From Cercis canadensis (Eukaryota > Streptophyta > Magnoliopsida > Fabales > Fabaceae): 64,000 bases of DNA. Location of the stretch: assembly GCA_003255065.1 (NCBI GenBank), contig QAOA01005000.1:733754-797753 (forward strand). The letters are read 5' to 3'. Position numbers and translations under genes: made by a program. Positions 38,688 through 50,319 of this stretch are shown here, piece by piece. Position 1 is the stretch's first letter, and each line of letters begins with the position of its first letter. Below the pieces are notes generated by a model that saw nothing but the letters and a program-made list of their open reading frames with translations, was not told the DNA's origin and did not search any database.

Positions 38688-40180
38688 TCTCTCTCTATAT
38701 ATCTCTTTCTCTCTGTATCTGTGAGTATATGCACGAGTGTGCAAGCAAAATATAAGAAAGAGACTGCTTGGTAAGGTGGTGGTAAATTGCTCAAACATAG
38801 TTATATATCCCATTGTTTACACTGCATTCGTTTTGTTCATAATCCATGAGGTTCCCTTGCTTATTCATTCTTTTTGATATTCTTTCTCAATCATTCAATT
38901 TTCCTTCCTTCTATGCCTTTCTGCTGGAATGTTTGCCATCTTTATTTGAAATGAGGCTACTGATAGGGCAAATGATTGAAGTCCAGTGGACTATTTACTA
39001 GAAACAGAATCAGAATGATTGAAGTCCTGTTCTTGCTTGGTTTAATTCTTTGATTTGTCATTGGAACCTTTTGTTGTAAATTATGTTGATCAAGATCGGA
39101 GTAATACCCATCACTACTCTCGTCCTTTCAAATTATGAGAATTCTATCGGACGGTTTTGTACCTACTCCCCCGTTCTAAGTGTTGTTATTCTTGCCTGGG
39201 TTGTGCCACGGGGAGAACGTACATTTCGCGATATGCTTGTGTTGTTCACTGGTAGGTAGTCTTTATTGTGCTTCTGATATTAGAGCCTTGATTCCCTGCC
39301 AAGACACGCTTAATGGCAGATAAAACTTACTAGTAACAGAGGAAGTAAATGAAAAAATACTGATTTTCATCCTTCTGCGGTCAAAACTCCGGTTGACGAC
39401 GTTGGAAACTATATCTGGATCGTACTTATTTTGTAAATCATTAAATTCATAATAATATATAAATTTCAATTTTAGAAAACTTATCCCTTCAGAAAAATAA
39501 CATAATTTATCAACTAAAATAAACAATTTAATACAATTACATAAATCTGACTCTCTGTCACTTACAGCTTTTTTATCTACACTTTCTGTTCCTTAAAATT
39601 CAAAGATTTTGTCAATTTAATTTTTTTTTTAATTATGTACAAATAAAATAAACAATATGTTAAAATGGGTTTTTTTTTTTTAAAAAATAAAGTACACTAT
39701 TTAGTTAAGATAATTGAACTCTAGTTTTTATTTAAGTTTTTAACCTTACCTTTTTCGTATTAAGCCACTTTGATATTACTATTTCACTTTTACTCATCAA
39801 TTAAAATTTTCTTTCATACAGATTTTTTTTGTATCCCACTTCTGATTATAAATAATTGAGTAAGGCTAGTTATATAATGATTACATGTATAAATTTGTAG
39901 CTTTTGCGTTCTGTTGCTCTTGCATTCAAAACTTATGGCAAAAAAAAAAAAAAGAAAAAGAAAAAAAAACTACATCTAAGTTAGTTGCTCCACTATGACT
40001 TGTATAATCATGCAATTTTTGCACCTAAAGTTGTGTACTAATATAATCCCTTCATTAAAGAAAATAAAAACTTGCATGAATCCTTTATGGTAAAAAATAT
40101 GAACTATAGAATTCAAAAACGATGAAATTTCAATTTAAGGAAAAAAAGACATGTCCGAAAAATAGGAAATAAACTCCTTG
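38688..40180. other. spacer between the Pti1-like kinase and the translocator gene
   Basis: The first 130 bp or so are the kinase 3' UTR, starting with a CT-rich stretch (38686-38720). The rest is AT-rich with A and T runs. I see no gene or repeat I can define. Confidence 0.55.
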
Positions 40181-40189
40181 CTCGTTACA

Positions 40190-41105
40190 GTAATTGGTAA
40201 ATGCAGCCTCGCTGATCCTCCAAACAAAATCTGTCCTTTTAATTAAAAGGACTAAATCTCGGATTTCCCATGTCGGTCTTCCAACTTTTCTCCGCACAAC
40301 CTGAACCCGTATATGAATTCCAATCTCTCTCCACTCTGCATTGTATTTTTCAGATCAATTTTACAGGTAATTTTTTTTCCTCCCATTTTATGGTTTTCGT
40401 TTGATTTCTTTTCGTTAATGCTCATACCACAGTGTATCTTAGTAAATTTTGTTTTCTAGGACTGTTTTTACAGTAGTTGCAATGATTATGCCTGTGTCAT
40501 GTGAATTTAGTATTATATTGTTGAATCGCTTGAACATTTTAACTTTCTACACACGTACATAACGATTCAAACAGTGCCTATTGCTACGATGTGTTGGTGG
40601 GCGCTATCAGGCGGAAAGCTATGATGCTTTGTTTTGAGAGAAAAATTAGTACCAAATACTCTCTATAGGAATCAATGTGGTGTGTCCTCTTGCACTTCGG
40701 TTTTTGGCTACTAATTCTTTTTTTTCTTTCAAGCCATTTCCTCTGACTGCCTATGCTCTTTCAACTCGGTAATTTGGCTTATAGAGTTGTCTGAAGTAAT
40801 TTTCATTCATTGTTTAACATGTAAGTTTTGCTAGAAGGAAATTTGTGGGGCCAAAGCTTTAGTTGAAATCTATGTTAATTAATCTTGGGGACACTTGTTA
40901 ATCAACTATAAAGGAGAAGAGAGAAGGACATCATTTTGTTGCTTTCTTATTTGTTATCCATTAATTTTTATGTAATTCCCAGTTATATTGACCAGGATAT
41001 TTGAAGAAAATGATCAATTTAATTAAGTTTATGAAAGAAGATAACTGTATATTTACCTGACAAAATTTTCACATGCTGGGCTGCATTAGGTTTTGCAGGA
41101 TAGAT
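40190..41105 (+). other. 5' leader exon and intron of the translocator-family gene
   Basis: A leader exon rich in C and T appears to end ATTTTACAG|GTAATTT at 40366. The intron 40367-41098 ends TTTTGCAG, seven bases before the first ATG at 41106. The exon start is not determined. Confidence 0.5.
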
Positions 41106-44100
41106 ATGGCAGTTACAATGTTCACAAATCAGCATCTCCTGACCTACCTCTACCTTCTAGTCTACATTTCACTTTCATCTAGGGTCATTCTATACAAGAA
41201 GGCAAGGAATCACTGATATATCAACAATCGTTATCTATTTTGTTTTTATTTTTTTATTTTTATATCTTTATACTCTTGGCATTGGCTTATTGCAGTGGGT
41301 CCTCTCAGCATTGTACTTTAATTTTCCACTATGATCCATATGGCCTTTTCTCGGGCAGTGGCCTTTTTGTTTATCCGCGTTCTGAAGGTATAAGTCTGTT
41401 GGAGTTTGTAATGTCATAAGTTTTAGACAAGCTTTTCAATATTCTTTCTTTGTACTCCCATCCCTTATAGTTGTGTTCTTTTTAACTACTAATCCCTTGT
41501 GCATTTGCTTTTCCTTAAGATATTACTGAGTTAGCCAGACAATATTTTCTTTCTTTCATTTTTCAATTCCTGCAGGTTGTATCACCTATTAAAATGACGT
41601 TTAAAATGTAAGAACTGTACACCAACATCCTCATTTATATGTCATTTAAAATTTATGGCTTCAATTAAGATGTCTGCTTTGCAGTATGCAACTTGTGTGG
41701 TTCCTATAAGTGCCTTCTTTGCAGCAAGTCTATGGTAAGCCATGGCGTTATTAGCTTGAAGCTGTAATTTTTGCAAAGCAATGTTTTGTGTGTGTGCCTC
41801 GAAAGTCGCCAAGATGCAATTCTGTGTTGAGAGAAGTATGCTAATGTCATTGATAAATCTGACTGGCATTCTAGCCAACTTGCTGTTCTGCCATCTCATT
41901 TTTTTTTTTGGTTAAATATTGTGTGTCCACTGATATGATGATTAATTTATTATTCGTCATCTTCTGGTACCAACTCTGGTCCTATATTGTCATCAACTGC
42001 TTTGGGAGTCATTAAGGTGTCTCTATTTTTTCCCCAAAAATGATCACCGGTCTTAACTCATTCGGATGAAGGCTCTAATAACTTGGATTACTTTTTTGTT
42101 GGCATCATAGTGGATTTATCATAGAATGAATTGAAGTTTTAAGATGTTGAAGAATATGATACTTATGTTCATCAGTGAGATATTTGCGCTGATTCTGTCA
42201 TGTTGCTTTAATGAATAGTATACTGTTTTCATGTCTATTCGGGTTTGGGAACACTGCATATTTGTACATTTCGGTGGCCTTCATTCGAATGCTTAAAGCC
42301 CTGAGCAAGTTAATTTGTGTATCATCTTTTCATCTGCCATTAGTGGATAGTTGAATTCTTTCTTTAATTACTAAATCTGATTTACAGTGCCAGTGGCAAC
42401 ATTTGTAGTGGCTGTTATTTGTGGAACTGAGAAATTAAGGTGTGATGTGTTTCTCAAACATGGTGCTGATCAGTGTTGGAGTTGTCATTTCCTCATACGG
42501 GGAAATTCATTTTAATGTGCCCGGTACTGTTTATCAGGTCACAGGATTAATTGCCAAAGCGCTGAGGCTGGTCCTAACTCAAGTTCTTCTTCAAAAGAAG
42601 GGCTTGACACTGAACCCTATTACTAGCTTGTGTTACATAGCACCGTGCAGGTAATTCGGTTCTTATGTATTTGAAAGCCCATGTAATGTTTTACTTTGCA
42701 TCCAAGGAAGGGAAAAAAGATGGAGAAACTTTTCTACACTGGACTGGTGATTTTGACCTGTACTTGCTATTGACAGATTATTTTTTTTTTTTTGGGGGGG
42801 GGAGGGTTGTTTATCCCTTGGAAGAAGTTTCTCTCTTCGGGGCATATATACTGTATTATACTAATTACTTAAGAGAGATATGCACGTAGAAAAATGTGTG
42901 CATTTAGTTTTTTCTTCCCCCAGTTTTCAAAGAAGAATAAGTGGTGTTACTAACAATAGAGAGAGAGAGAGAGATGTATTACCACACCTGATTTACTTTC
43001 TATTATTTCTTATAAAAAGAGGGATGTAAGGAAAATCTTAATTGATCGTGTAAATTTATGCATATTGAACATAAGTAAATTGGGTTGCATATTCAAGTTA
43101 CTTTTGTGATTTTGTCATTGAATAATCTCTTCGTTCATCTGTTTATTCTTTGGATAGTGTTATCTGCACTAAAATGTTCACCAAATGTCTCTTACCAGAC
43201 AACTTATTGTGCTCCTATCGTATTTCATCATCCCTTTGTTTTTGGTGCATAAATAGCGCATACATTAAGTTTCAATATAACCTTATTCTATCTGGATGAA
43301 TAATGATCTCTCACCCATTATTATATGCAGCTGTGCATTCCTCTTTGCCCCGTGGTATTTCCTTGAGAAGCCTGAGATGGAAGATCCCCATGTGCAGTTT
43401 GACTTCTGGATATTTTTTTCAAATGCTCTTTGTGCTCTGGCATTGAATTTTTCAACTTTCTTAGTGATTGGTAGAACTGGGGCAGTAACTATTCGAGTGG
43501 CTGGAGTTTTGAAAGACTGGATACTTATCGCCTTTTCGACTGTCTTATTTCCTGAGTCAAAGATAACTGGACTTAATATAATTGGTTATGCTATAGGTAC
43601 TTAGTTCTTTTATGAAAAAAGAAAAAAGAAAAAATAAGAAATTGTATAGTAGTTTAAATTTCATTTCTGTCATGGGAACTCTTTTAAGTAGCCTTTTATA
43701 GAAATTTTATTTAACTTGGCAGCTTTAAGTGGTGTTGTTCTTTACAACTACCTGAAGCTAAGGGATGTTGGCATACCTCAACCTCCTACCCAAAGTAAAG
43801 AAGATGAAGCAGCGAAGGTCAGCCTTTTACAGTAATATTTGGTTGTTTCGTAGGTTTATCAGGTGTCCTTGTTGTTCATAACTTGTTAACTTTGTTTTTC
43901 ACCATTTTTCCCCGTGTAAATTTCATTCAAGTGAAATGAACATGCGCGCGCAAAGAGAAGTGTGGAAAAAGTAGCCATATTGGGAGTTTCAACTTTCGTT
44001 ATTGACCTTCTTCATTAATTGTAGGAGCTGAAGACCGAAAAAAGGGCAGTTGATGATGTCAACAGCAATGGGGAGAGTTCATGGAATGATCCTGTTTCTG

Positions 44101-44111
44101 ATTCCCTTTAA
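41106..44111 (+). pseudogene. sugar-phosphate/phosphate translocator (TPT/DMT family), probably inactivated
   Basis: Homologue of the plant transporters At1g48230/At3g17430, Golgi/ER-type members of the triose-phosphate-translocator superfamily. Nine exon-like blocks match in order: 41106-41201 (LLTYLYLLVYISLSS), 41296-41387, 41576-41607, 41685-41734 (ATCVVPISAFFAASLW), 42243-42304 (FGNTAYLYISVAFI), 42388-42650, 43331-43596 (RTGAVTIRVAGVLKDWIL), 43723-43817 and 44025-44111. Four defects stand out. About 16 bp are missing after YFNFP in block 2, bringing a stop. One base is missing at the start of block 4. The acceptor of block 5 reads CGG instead of CAG. One extra base in block 6 shifts the frame at DVF/SNMV. 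The last three blocks are intact. Two introns would need GC donors. Assembly error is possible for single bases, less so for the deletion. Confidence 0.72.
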
Positions 44112-45894
44112 CATGAAGAAACACCTTTAATTTTGTTGTACCAAAATTAAAAGTTCGTTTTGTTCTAAACTCTCAATAATTTTTTTTTTCTTCTGTTTTT
44201 ACCCACTCATGCTGTCATGCATCTAGTGAAGGTTCTATTTCTTTGTATGTATACAAAGGGCATGCAGCCGTGCTTTAAAGTTGAACCATTTGCCCTTCCT
44301 TTCCATTTTACCTCTCTTTGTGTGTATTACTGGGTACTTTGGCAGTTTGGCTACTATTGGATCAGCCTAGCATAATAGCATTTAAAGGCTATATAACAAA
44401 TAATCAAGGCTCATATTTCACGAAGACGGATGCGTAGGAATTATGATAAAAGTAAATAATCTAAATTTTATTGGATAACAAATGTTAGTTACTATAGATT
44501 GGAGATTTATCCCTGGTGAAGCTTGTTGGATATACAAGATCTCTTGTGATGATCAGGATATTGATTGAATATGGGGAAATTAAAACCAGTAACCACCGAC
44601 ACCCATGTTAATGGAGTGACTATGATTAGACTAAGTGGTAGGTGGTAAAGAGGTCACTAGCAACTGTGACTTTTTTCTTTTTTTTTGGTTGAAAACTAGT
44701 GACCGTGAGTGTTACCAAGATGAATGGTATGGATCTTATGAAGTCTTTGCCTTCATCATTTAGCCATCCAACTGGCTCTATGATTCATCTCGGATGTTGA
44801 GGCATATGCCAAATTAGTTTCATCAGTTTTGTCATTGTATTTCAAGATGAGGTTTATTGTAATTTGTTAAATAAGAAAATTTATAAAAAGAAAACTTTTT
44901 ATGATTTTATCAAATTTTTAGAGGAGTTCTTATCAAAAAATTATATTAAATTAATACTAGCATAAAACATTTCTATATATTGTACATTGTTTTTTCTATG
45001 CGACATTTCTATACATAATTAGTGCATTTAATATGAACTCTTATTATAATGGATCATTCATATAAATATTTATACAAATCTTAACTTTTAAAAATTCTCA
45101 AATTTTAAAAAATGTATTAATTTGATAGATCTAAAGTTCTAAACAACAAACATGTAAAAAGAACAAGAGTAAAATATTATTTTTGTATGTCACTTCAACT
45201 ATTTATATATGCCAAGTCATTTATGCTACGTAAAAATTAATAGCTACGTCATCACTTAATATACTACTTGAATTTTTTTCATCTATCATCATTAACTAGG
45301 TTAGATGGAAGATTAATTTGAATAATTTGAGAATTAAAATGACATAAAAAATAAATTAATAATAAAAATAATATTTAACAAATAATTCAAAGAAAAAAAT
45401 AATATTTTACTCTGAAAACAAATATTTATCCCATCAAAGGATTGGTTAAACCTGTCAGTGTCATTTGAAGTTTTGAAACACATCTGTGCAAGAAAATGTT
45501 ATAGCATTAACTTCCCAATTCTCTTACACAGCCATAAAAGGGTAAATTTGCCAATCCCCCAAAATTAATTTTGACTTCGATATATTCTTCTGCAATCAGT
45601 TTCATATATTTTATCGTAGTCCGGGCTATTCTTCCCTTACCTAGCTGTACATTTGATACAAATCTGCCCTAATACGTTCCAAGGTACAACCATTGAAACC
45701 GACGTACCCGAAACCCGCACAACATTTTACCGAAACTTCACTCCGCAATTCACACTTCTATTTAAGCGCTTGTTGCATGCTAAGTACACAATCCTTTGTC
45801 TCCCTCGAAAGCATTTGCTGCGTAGACTACAGAGGTTTAGTTTTTCTATGCATAGATGGTATCGAGCGCGTGATCAACCAACCGCCAGTTGCCA
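44112..45894. other. spacer upstream of the NYN-domain gene
   Basis: It holds the translocator gene's 3' end, an AT-rich middle without recognisable genes, and from about 45500 the promoter and leader of the next gene. A TATA-like CTATTTAAGC lies near 45758. The overlapping open frames at 45653-46070 are out of frame with the NYN protein and are taken as leader or shadow sequence. Confidence 0.5.
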
Positions 45895-48746
45895 ATGGCT
45901 GGAGATGTGAGCGGAACCAACCGCATTGGCGCCGTTTCCACGCCGGCGGTGGTGGAAGGCGGGGTTGCGGAATCGCAATACGTGTCGGCGAAGACATCTG
46001 TGTGGTGGGACATAGAGAACTGTCAGGTTCCCAAGGGTTGCGACCCACACACCATCGCGCAGAATATTAGCTCCGCACTCGTCAAGATGAACTATTGTGG
46101 CCCCGTCTCCATCTCCGCCTACGGCGACACCAATCGATTACCGGCATCTGTACAGCAGGCGCTCTCCAGCACCGGAATCTCCCTCAACCACGTCCCAGCC
46201 GGTAATCATTTTCTCCCATCCGCACCTTTTTTGATTCTTTACCACCCTTTTCCCCCCTCCCTAACGATCCCTCTATTAATGCATTTGACGAAACCCTAGT
46301 CTATAAATGGCACGGACGATTTTTGTGAATTTATATGTTATTGTTCATGTTGTATACTTATATGAAGAATTTTGGTCACATGTGGCTGAACAACTTGAAA
46401 TCCTGTGGATGAATCTTTTTTTATTTGATACTTGAATTTGCATAGTTCTTTGTTCTTTCTTTCTTTCTTTCTTTCTTCATCCCCCCTTGCCCCTCTTGAT
46501 GTGTGAGTCGTATGGATGGATGTTGGTGTGAATCACGTGGTGGCCACAGAATAAGTTTATGTTCTTGAAGGATAGGACCTTTGTCCGACACTTGTGCATA
46601 TATTTTATGATTCTCATTAAGGATGCATAGAATTATTCTTTTTCTTTGCTCAAGAAAATAGGCACAACTTTTATTATTTGTTATTATTGCATGAGAGTTA
46701 TTTATTTATTTATCTTTGAGTGCACCATTGCTGTAGAACATAACTAAATGAAAATTGTATTAAGTTGTGTGCCTATGTGCCATAGTCTGCGCATATTGGT
46801 ATTCTCCCCGTGTCATGGTATTTTTTTATTCATATAAAGCACTTGTTGTCGGAGTTTTAAGATAAGTGTTATTCTTGTATAGGTCGTGGCAATTTAAGCA
46901 TAAAGGTAACTACTTTGGTATGATAAATATTGCAAATAGTTGGATGTTCTTGTGTTAAGTTGACATTGTGAAGTTCGTGCCAGGTGTAAAAGATGCTAGT
47001 GACAAGAAGATTTTAGTTGATATGCTGTTCTGGGCAGTAGACAACCCTGCCCCTGCAAATTATTTGCTGATTTCTGGAGATAGGGATTTTTCTAACGCTC
47101 TACATCAGTTGCGCATGAGAAGATACAATATTCTTTTAGCTCAACCTTTTCAAGCATCAGCACCCCTTATTGCAGCAGCAAAAACTGTATGGTTGTGGAC
47201 AAGCCTTTCCGCTGGAGGGCCCCCACAACCAAGAGGCGACTTATCACTTATTTCAAGTGGTTACCGTAGCTTTAATTCTGAAAGGGTGCACAATTCAGTT
47301 TTTGAACCAACTCAATTAAGTCAGCCGATGGCTTTCAATCCTGAAAGCATGGGAAGTCAAAAGACCTATGCTACTGGAAGGGCTGGTGATTACAAACAAA
47401 AAGGAAAAAGCATTTGGAAAGCCCAAAGTCAGCCCAACATAACAAGAACCTCAAGTTTGCCAGTTACAGTGCCAGAGAGTAAGAACATTGATCCCCCTAA
47501 AGCGGAACAGTCACAAACAAAGCTGTTTCGGAAAGCCCCACATGAATTCTTCCGTATTAGTGAGTCCATGGTCCCAACTAGTAGGTCTACTCCTAACCTT
47601 TTTCCAAGCAATTCAGACTCTCCAGGAAGTAATAACTGTAACTTCAAGGATGTATTTCCTAGTCATTTGAGGCCAAACAACCTTCATATGCAATCTATGT
47701 CTGGACCAGATAATATGCCTCTTCCTGTTTCGCATAATCGTGGTTATCAGCCAATTGTCCCTGGTTATGGTGGACCTCAAATCTCTGCAGTCCCAAATTC
47801 GATTGCTCCTGATATAGGTAAGTTACGTATCTCTGAATATCCCAACAATGTTAAAAGCCCTCCAATTTTCCATCAGCAAACCAGAGAAGATTCTAAACCA
47901 AGCACTACTCTATCTCCTAATCTAGTTAGCTTAAATGCATCACCAGCGGGCCGTAATCCACATGGTGGCCAAGCACTGCATTATGAGAATTTGAACCAGA
48001 GGCATCCTTGTGGTTCTGAACACCCGCTTCCCTTGTCCTCTACAGTCACTGCCAATACCAGTTCTAGTAATAGTTTCTGGGGAGTTCAGGGATGTCCACC
48101 ACCTTCTGAGCACGTGCAAGGCCTTATTGGTGTTATACTACTAGCCTTAAACACCCTGAAGGTTGAAAAGGTTATGCCTACTGAAGCGAATTTAACAGAT
48201 TGTATTCGTTATGGAGATCCCAAACATCAGTCTACTGATGTTAAGAGGGCCTTAGGCTGTGCAATTGAGCAACATATGGTAGTAAAACAAAGCTTAGGGG
48301 CAGTGCAGTTGTATGTTGGTAGAAACGAGAAACTATGGAACTGTGTGAACCTCATTGGTGGTAATCCTAGTCAGTACCCAAAAGCAACATGGGATGGAAT
48401 ACACAAATTCCTTACTTCTGCATCTGGACGATCAACAATTTTGGCTTCACGGTGCAGGTTGATCTCTTTAAATTATATTGTTTCTTAATCTTTTTAGAGG
48501 TTTACTAATGATTTATTCACTTTTCTCCCCCTTTTCTTTGTTAGATACGAAGCATCTATAATTTTAAAGAAAGAGTGCCTTGAAGAGCTTGTTTTAGGTG
48601 ACGTACTGCAGATCTTGAATATGATTATCACTATCAAGAAATGGATTATACATCATCCGTCTGGGTGGAAGCCTATTACTATTACGCTTACAGAGACTAC
48701 AGATGATACAGGTAATCGTTCTGGTGTTAAACTAGATCAGGTTTGA
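45895..48746 (+). CDS. NYN-domain plus LOTUS/OST-HTH protein, MARF1-like
   Basis: A predicted RNA-associated nuclease-like protein of about 660 aa, resembling animal MARF1/limkain-b1 and the plant group annotated as putative endonuclease or glycosyl hydrolase. Three exons: 45895-46201, 46984-48457 and 48545-48746. The NYN (PIN-like) domain occupies about residues 33-175, with the metal-binding aspartates in [13 protein letters not shown] and [14 protein letters not shown] long Ser/Pro/Asn-rich linker follows. A LOTUS/OST-HTH domain lies at about 482-555 ([20 protein letters not shown], then [16 protein letters not shown]). The ATG at 45895 is the first in frame and gives [10 protein letters not shown]. 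The last exon runs to a TGA at 48746; a possible donor at 48712 could extend the gene, but I see no convincing further exon. Plant members may act in RNA decay or silencing; function is inferred from domains only. Confidence 0.85.
46453..46477. repeat. (TTTC)n microsatellite in the NYN-gene intron
   Basis: About six TTTC units lie within the first intron of the NYN/LOTUS gene. Confidence 0.75.
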
Positions 48747-50319
48747 CTTTGATCTAGACAAAAAGGTGGTTATATTACAGTCACAACTTAAAAGTATGTT
48801 AACGTTCTATTGGATCTCAAGGTGAGGAAGAACATGGAAAGATTTCAAAGTAAACAGTTAGGAATATGTAGGAAATTATGGTGAATGACGTCAGTTTTAC
48901 ATTTTATGTACTTCTGCATCTGCTGCTTGCTGGAGAACTTATGGTGAATGACGTCAGTTAGGAATATGTAGGAAATTAATGTTAACAGAAGGATGGACAG
49001 CTTCTGCCCGTATATGTTGTAAGGTGCTTTCTGGGCAATTTGTCAATTCCCCAAGTTTGTTAGCTGAGGCTTTAATCTGAAGTTAGATTCATCGAGAGCA
49101 TTTTGAAGGTGCACCGGATCAAAAATAGGTAGCTTGGAGCACAGTATAGGTTGAAAAAAATAAAATCGTAGAGATGCCATATTATCTTCTTACTCAACAG
49201 ATGATAATTCTGCCTGCGTCTAACCATTGCAATTTCAAGGTGGACCGGATGCATGTGTCATTACTAGTTAAGACTCAAAACCAAATATTAAGGTTATGCA
49301 GAAATTTCCATGTAGCTTTATCTCATTAGATACTATTATATCTTTTGTGGTTAGCCTCAGCAGTAAAGAAAGAATTAGGATTGTAGTCCTCCATCCTTGT
49401 AATCTTTTTATTTCCTTTTTTGAATATTGGATTGTGTCAACGAAAAAAAAGAGAGTAAATTTTCATATAAATTTATATTGGGATTTTGAATTGTTAGGTA
49501 TTATCAAATTTTTATTTTTACAATATTTTTTCATTCATGCAGTTACCATGCATTTTAAATCTTTCAATTTATTAATGTCTTGTCCCTTCTATGACAAAAT
49601 AATGCTAAGTATAGTCCAAATTAGATAGAATTACACAAAATGACTCTAAATGCACGCATTCCTGCTATAGGTACGTAATATATACAAACTAAAAGAAGGT
49701 ACTAGATTGTAATGTTATTTTGTTGGTAATCAGAGATAAAAAGAGAAACGACTAACTCCTAAAGGACACTTAAAGTCGATAGCTAACTAACTGAAACTTG
49801 TCTATCTGTTAACAATCTCATATTCAGCTCTACTAGTCACAATCCATTCCTTCCAAAACTCAGTCTAACTTCTGATAGACTTTTTTAGCAGAAAAAATGA
49901 AAAGGAAAGGCATCTTACTTGAGTATTAACTGTTAATATTAACTAACTAGGAATGACAGAAGAAATTATTGATTCAATTTCACTCATTGAATTGCTTTGA
50001 CAAAAAGGTTTTATTTATTTATTTTTTTTGAAATTTGGTTATTCAATTCGAAAAATAGTTAATTGCTTTTGGAAATGTCTAATTTTTCTTGAACAGAAAT
50101 TCCAAGTTTCTCCTGCTCACTGTTTTAATGCTGCATTGAACGAGAAGGGATGTGAAACACAATTCTACATGTTCTATATGAAAAATATGCTGAGGAGTAT
50201 GTTCAAAGTAGCTTCTATATTTAATATATATACCTTCATATACTATTATACTCCAAAATATTACTTACAGAAAAAAAAAATTGAATTTACTAGCTAAATT
50301 CAGCTAGAGAAGATAGCCA
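48747..50319. other. tail-to-tail spacer between the NYN gene and the J-domain gene
   Basis: This holds both 3' UTRs and AT-rich sequence. A small A-B...B-A duplication lies at 48855-48978. The open frames at 49.3-50.3 kb (110 and 89 codons) are very rich in Phe, Ile and Lys codons, have no similarity I recognise and are not called. Confidence 0.5.
48855..48978. repeat. paired local duplication, order A-B...B-A
   Basis: Block A (CAGTTAGGAATATGTAGGAA, plus ATTA) is at 48855-48878, followed directly by block B (ATGGTGAATGACGTCAGTT). About 45 bp later B recurs at 48941-48959 and runs directly into a second A ending at 48978. Both copies are direct, and each B carries a TGACGTCA palindrome. Confidence 0.7.

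Noticed and set aside
45653-46070. Frames overlapping the start of the NYN gene
   Set aside because: They are out of frame with the NYN protein, whose domain match is clear; probably leader and shadow sequence.
49296-50297. Open frames of 110 and 89 codons
   Set aside because: Phe/Ile/Lys-rich translations typical of AT-rich non-coding DNA, lying between two convergent genes.
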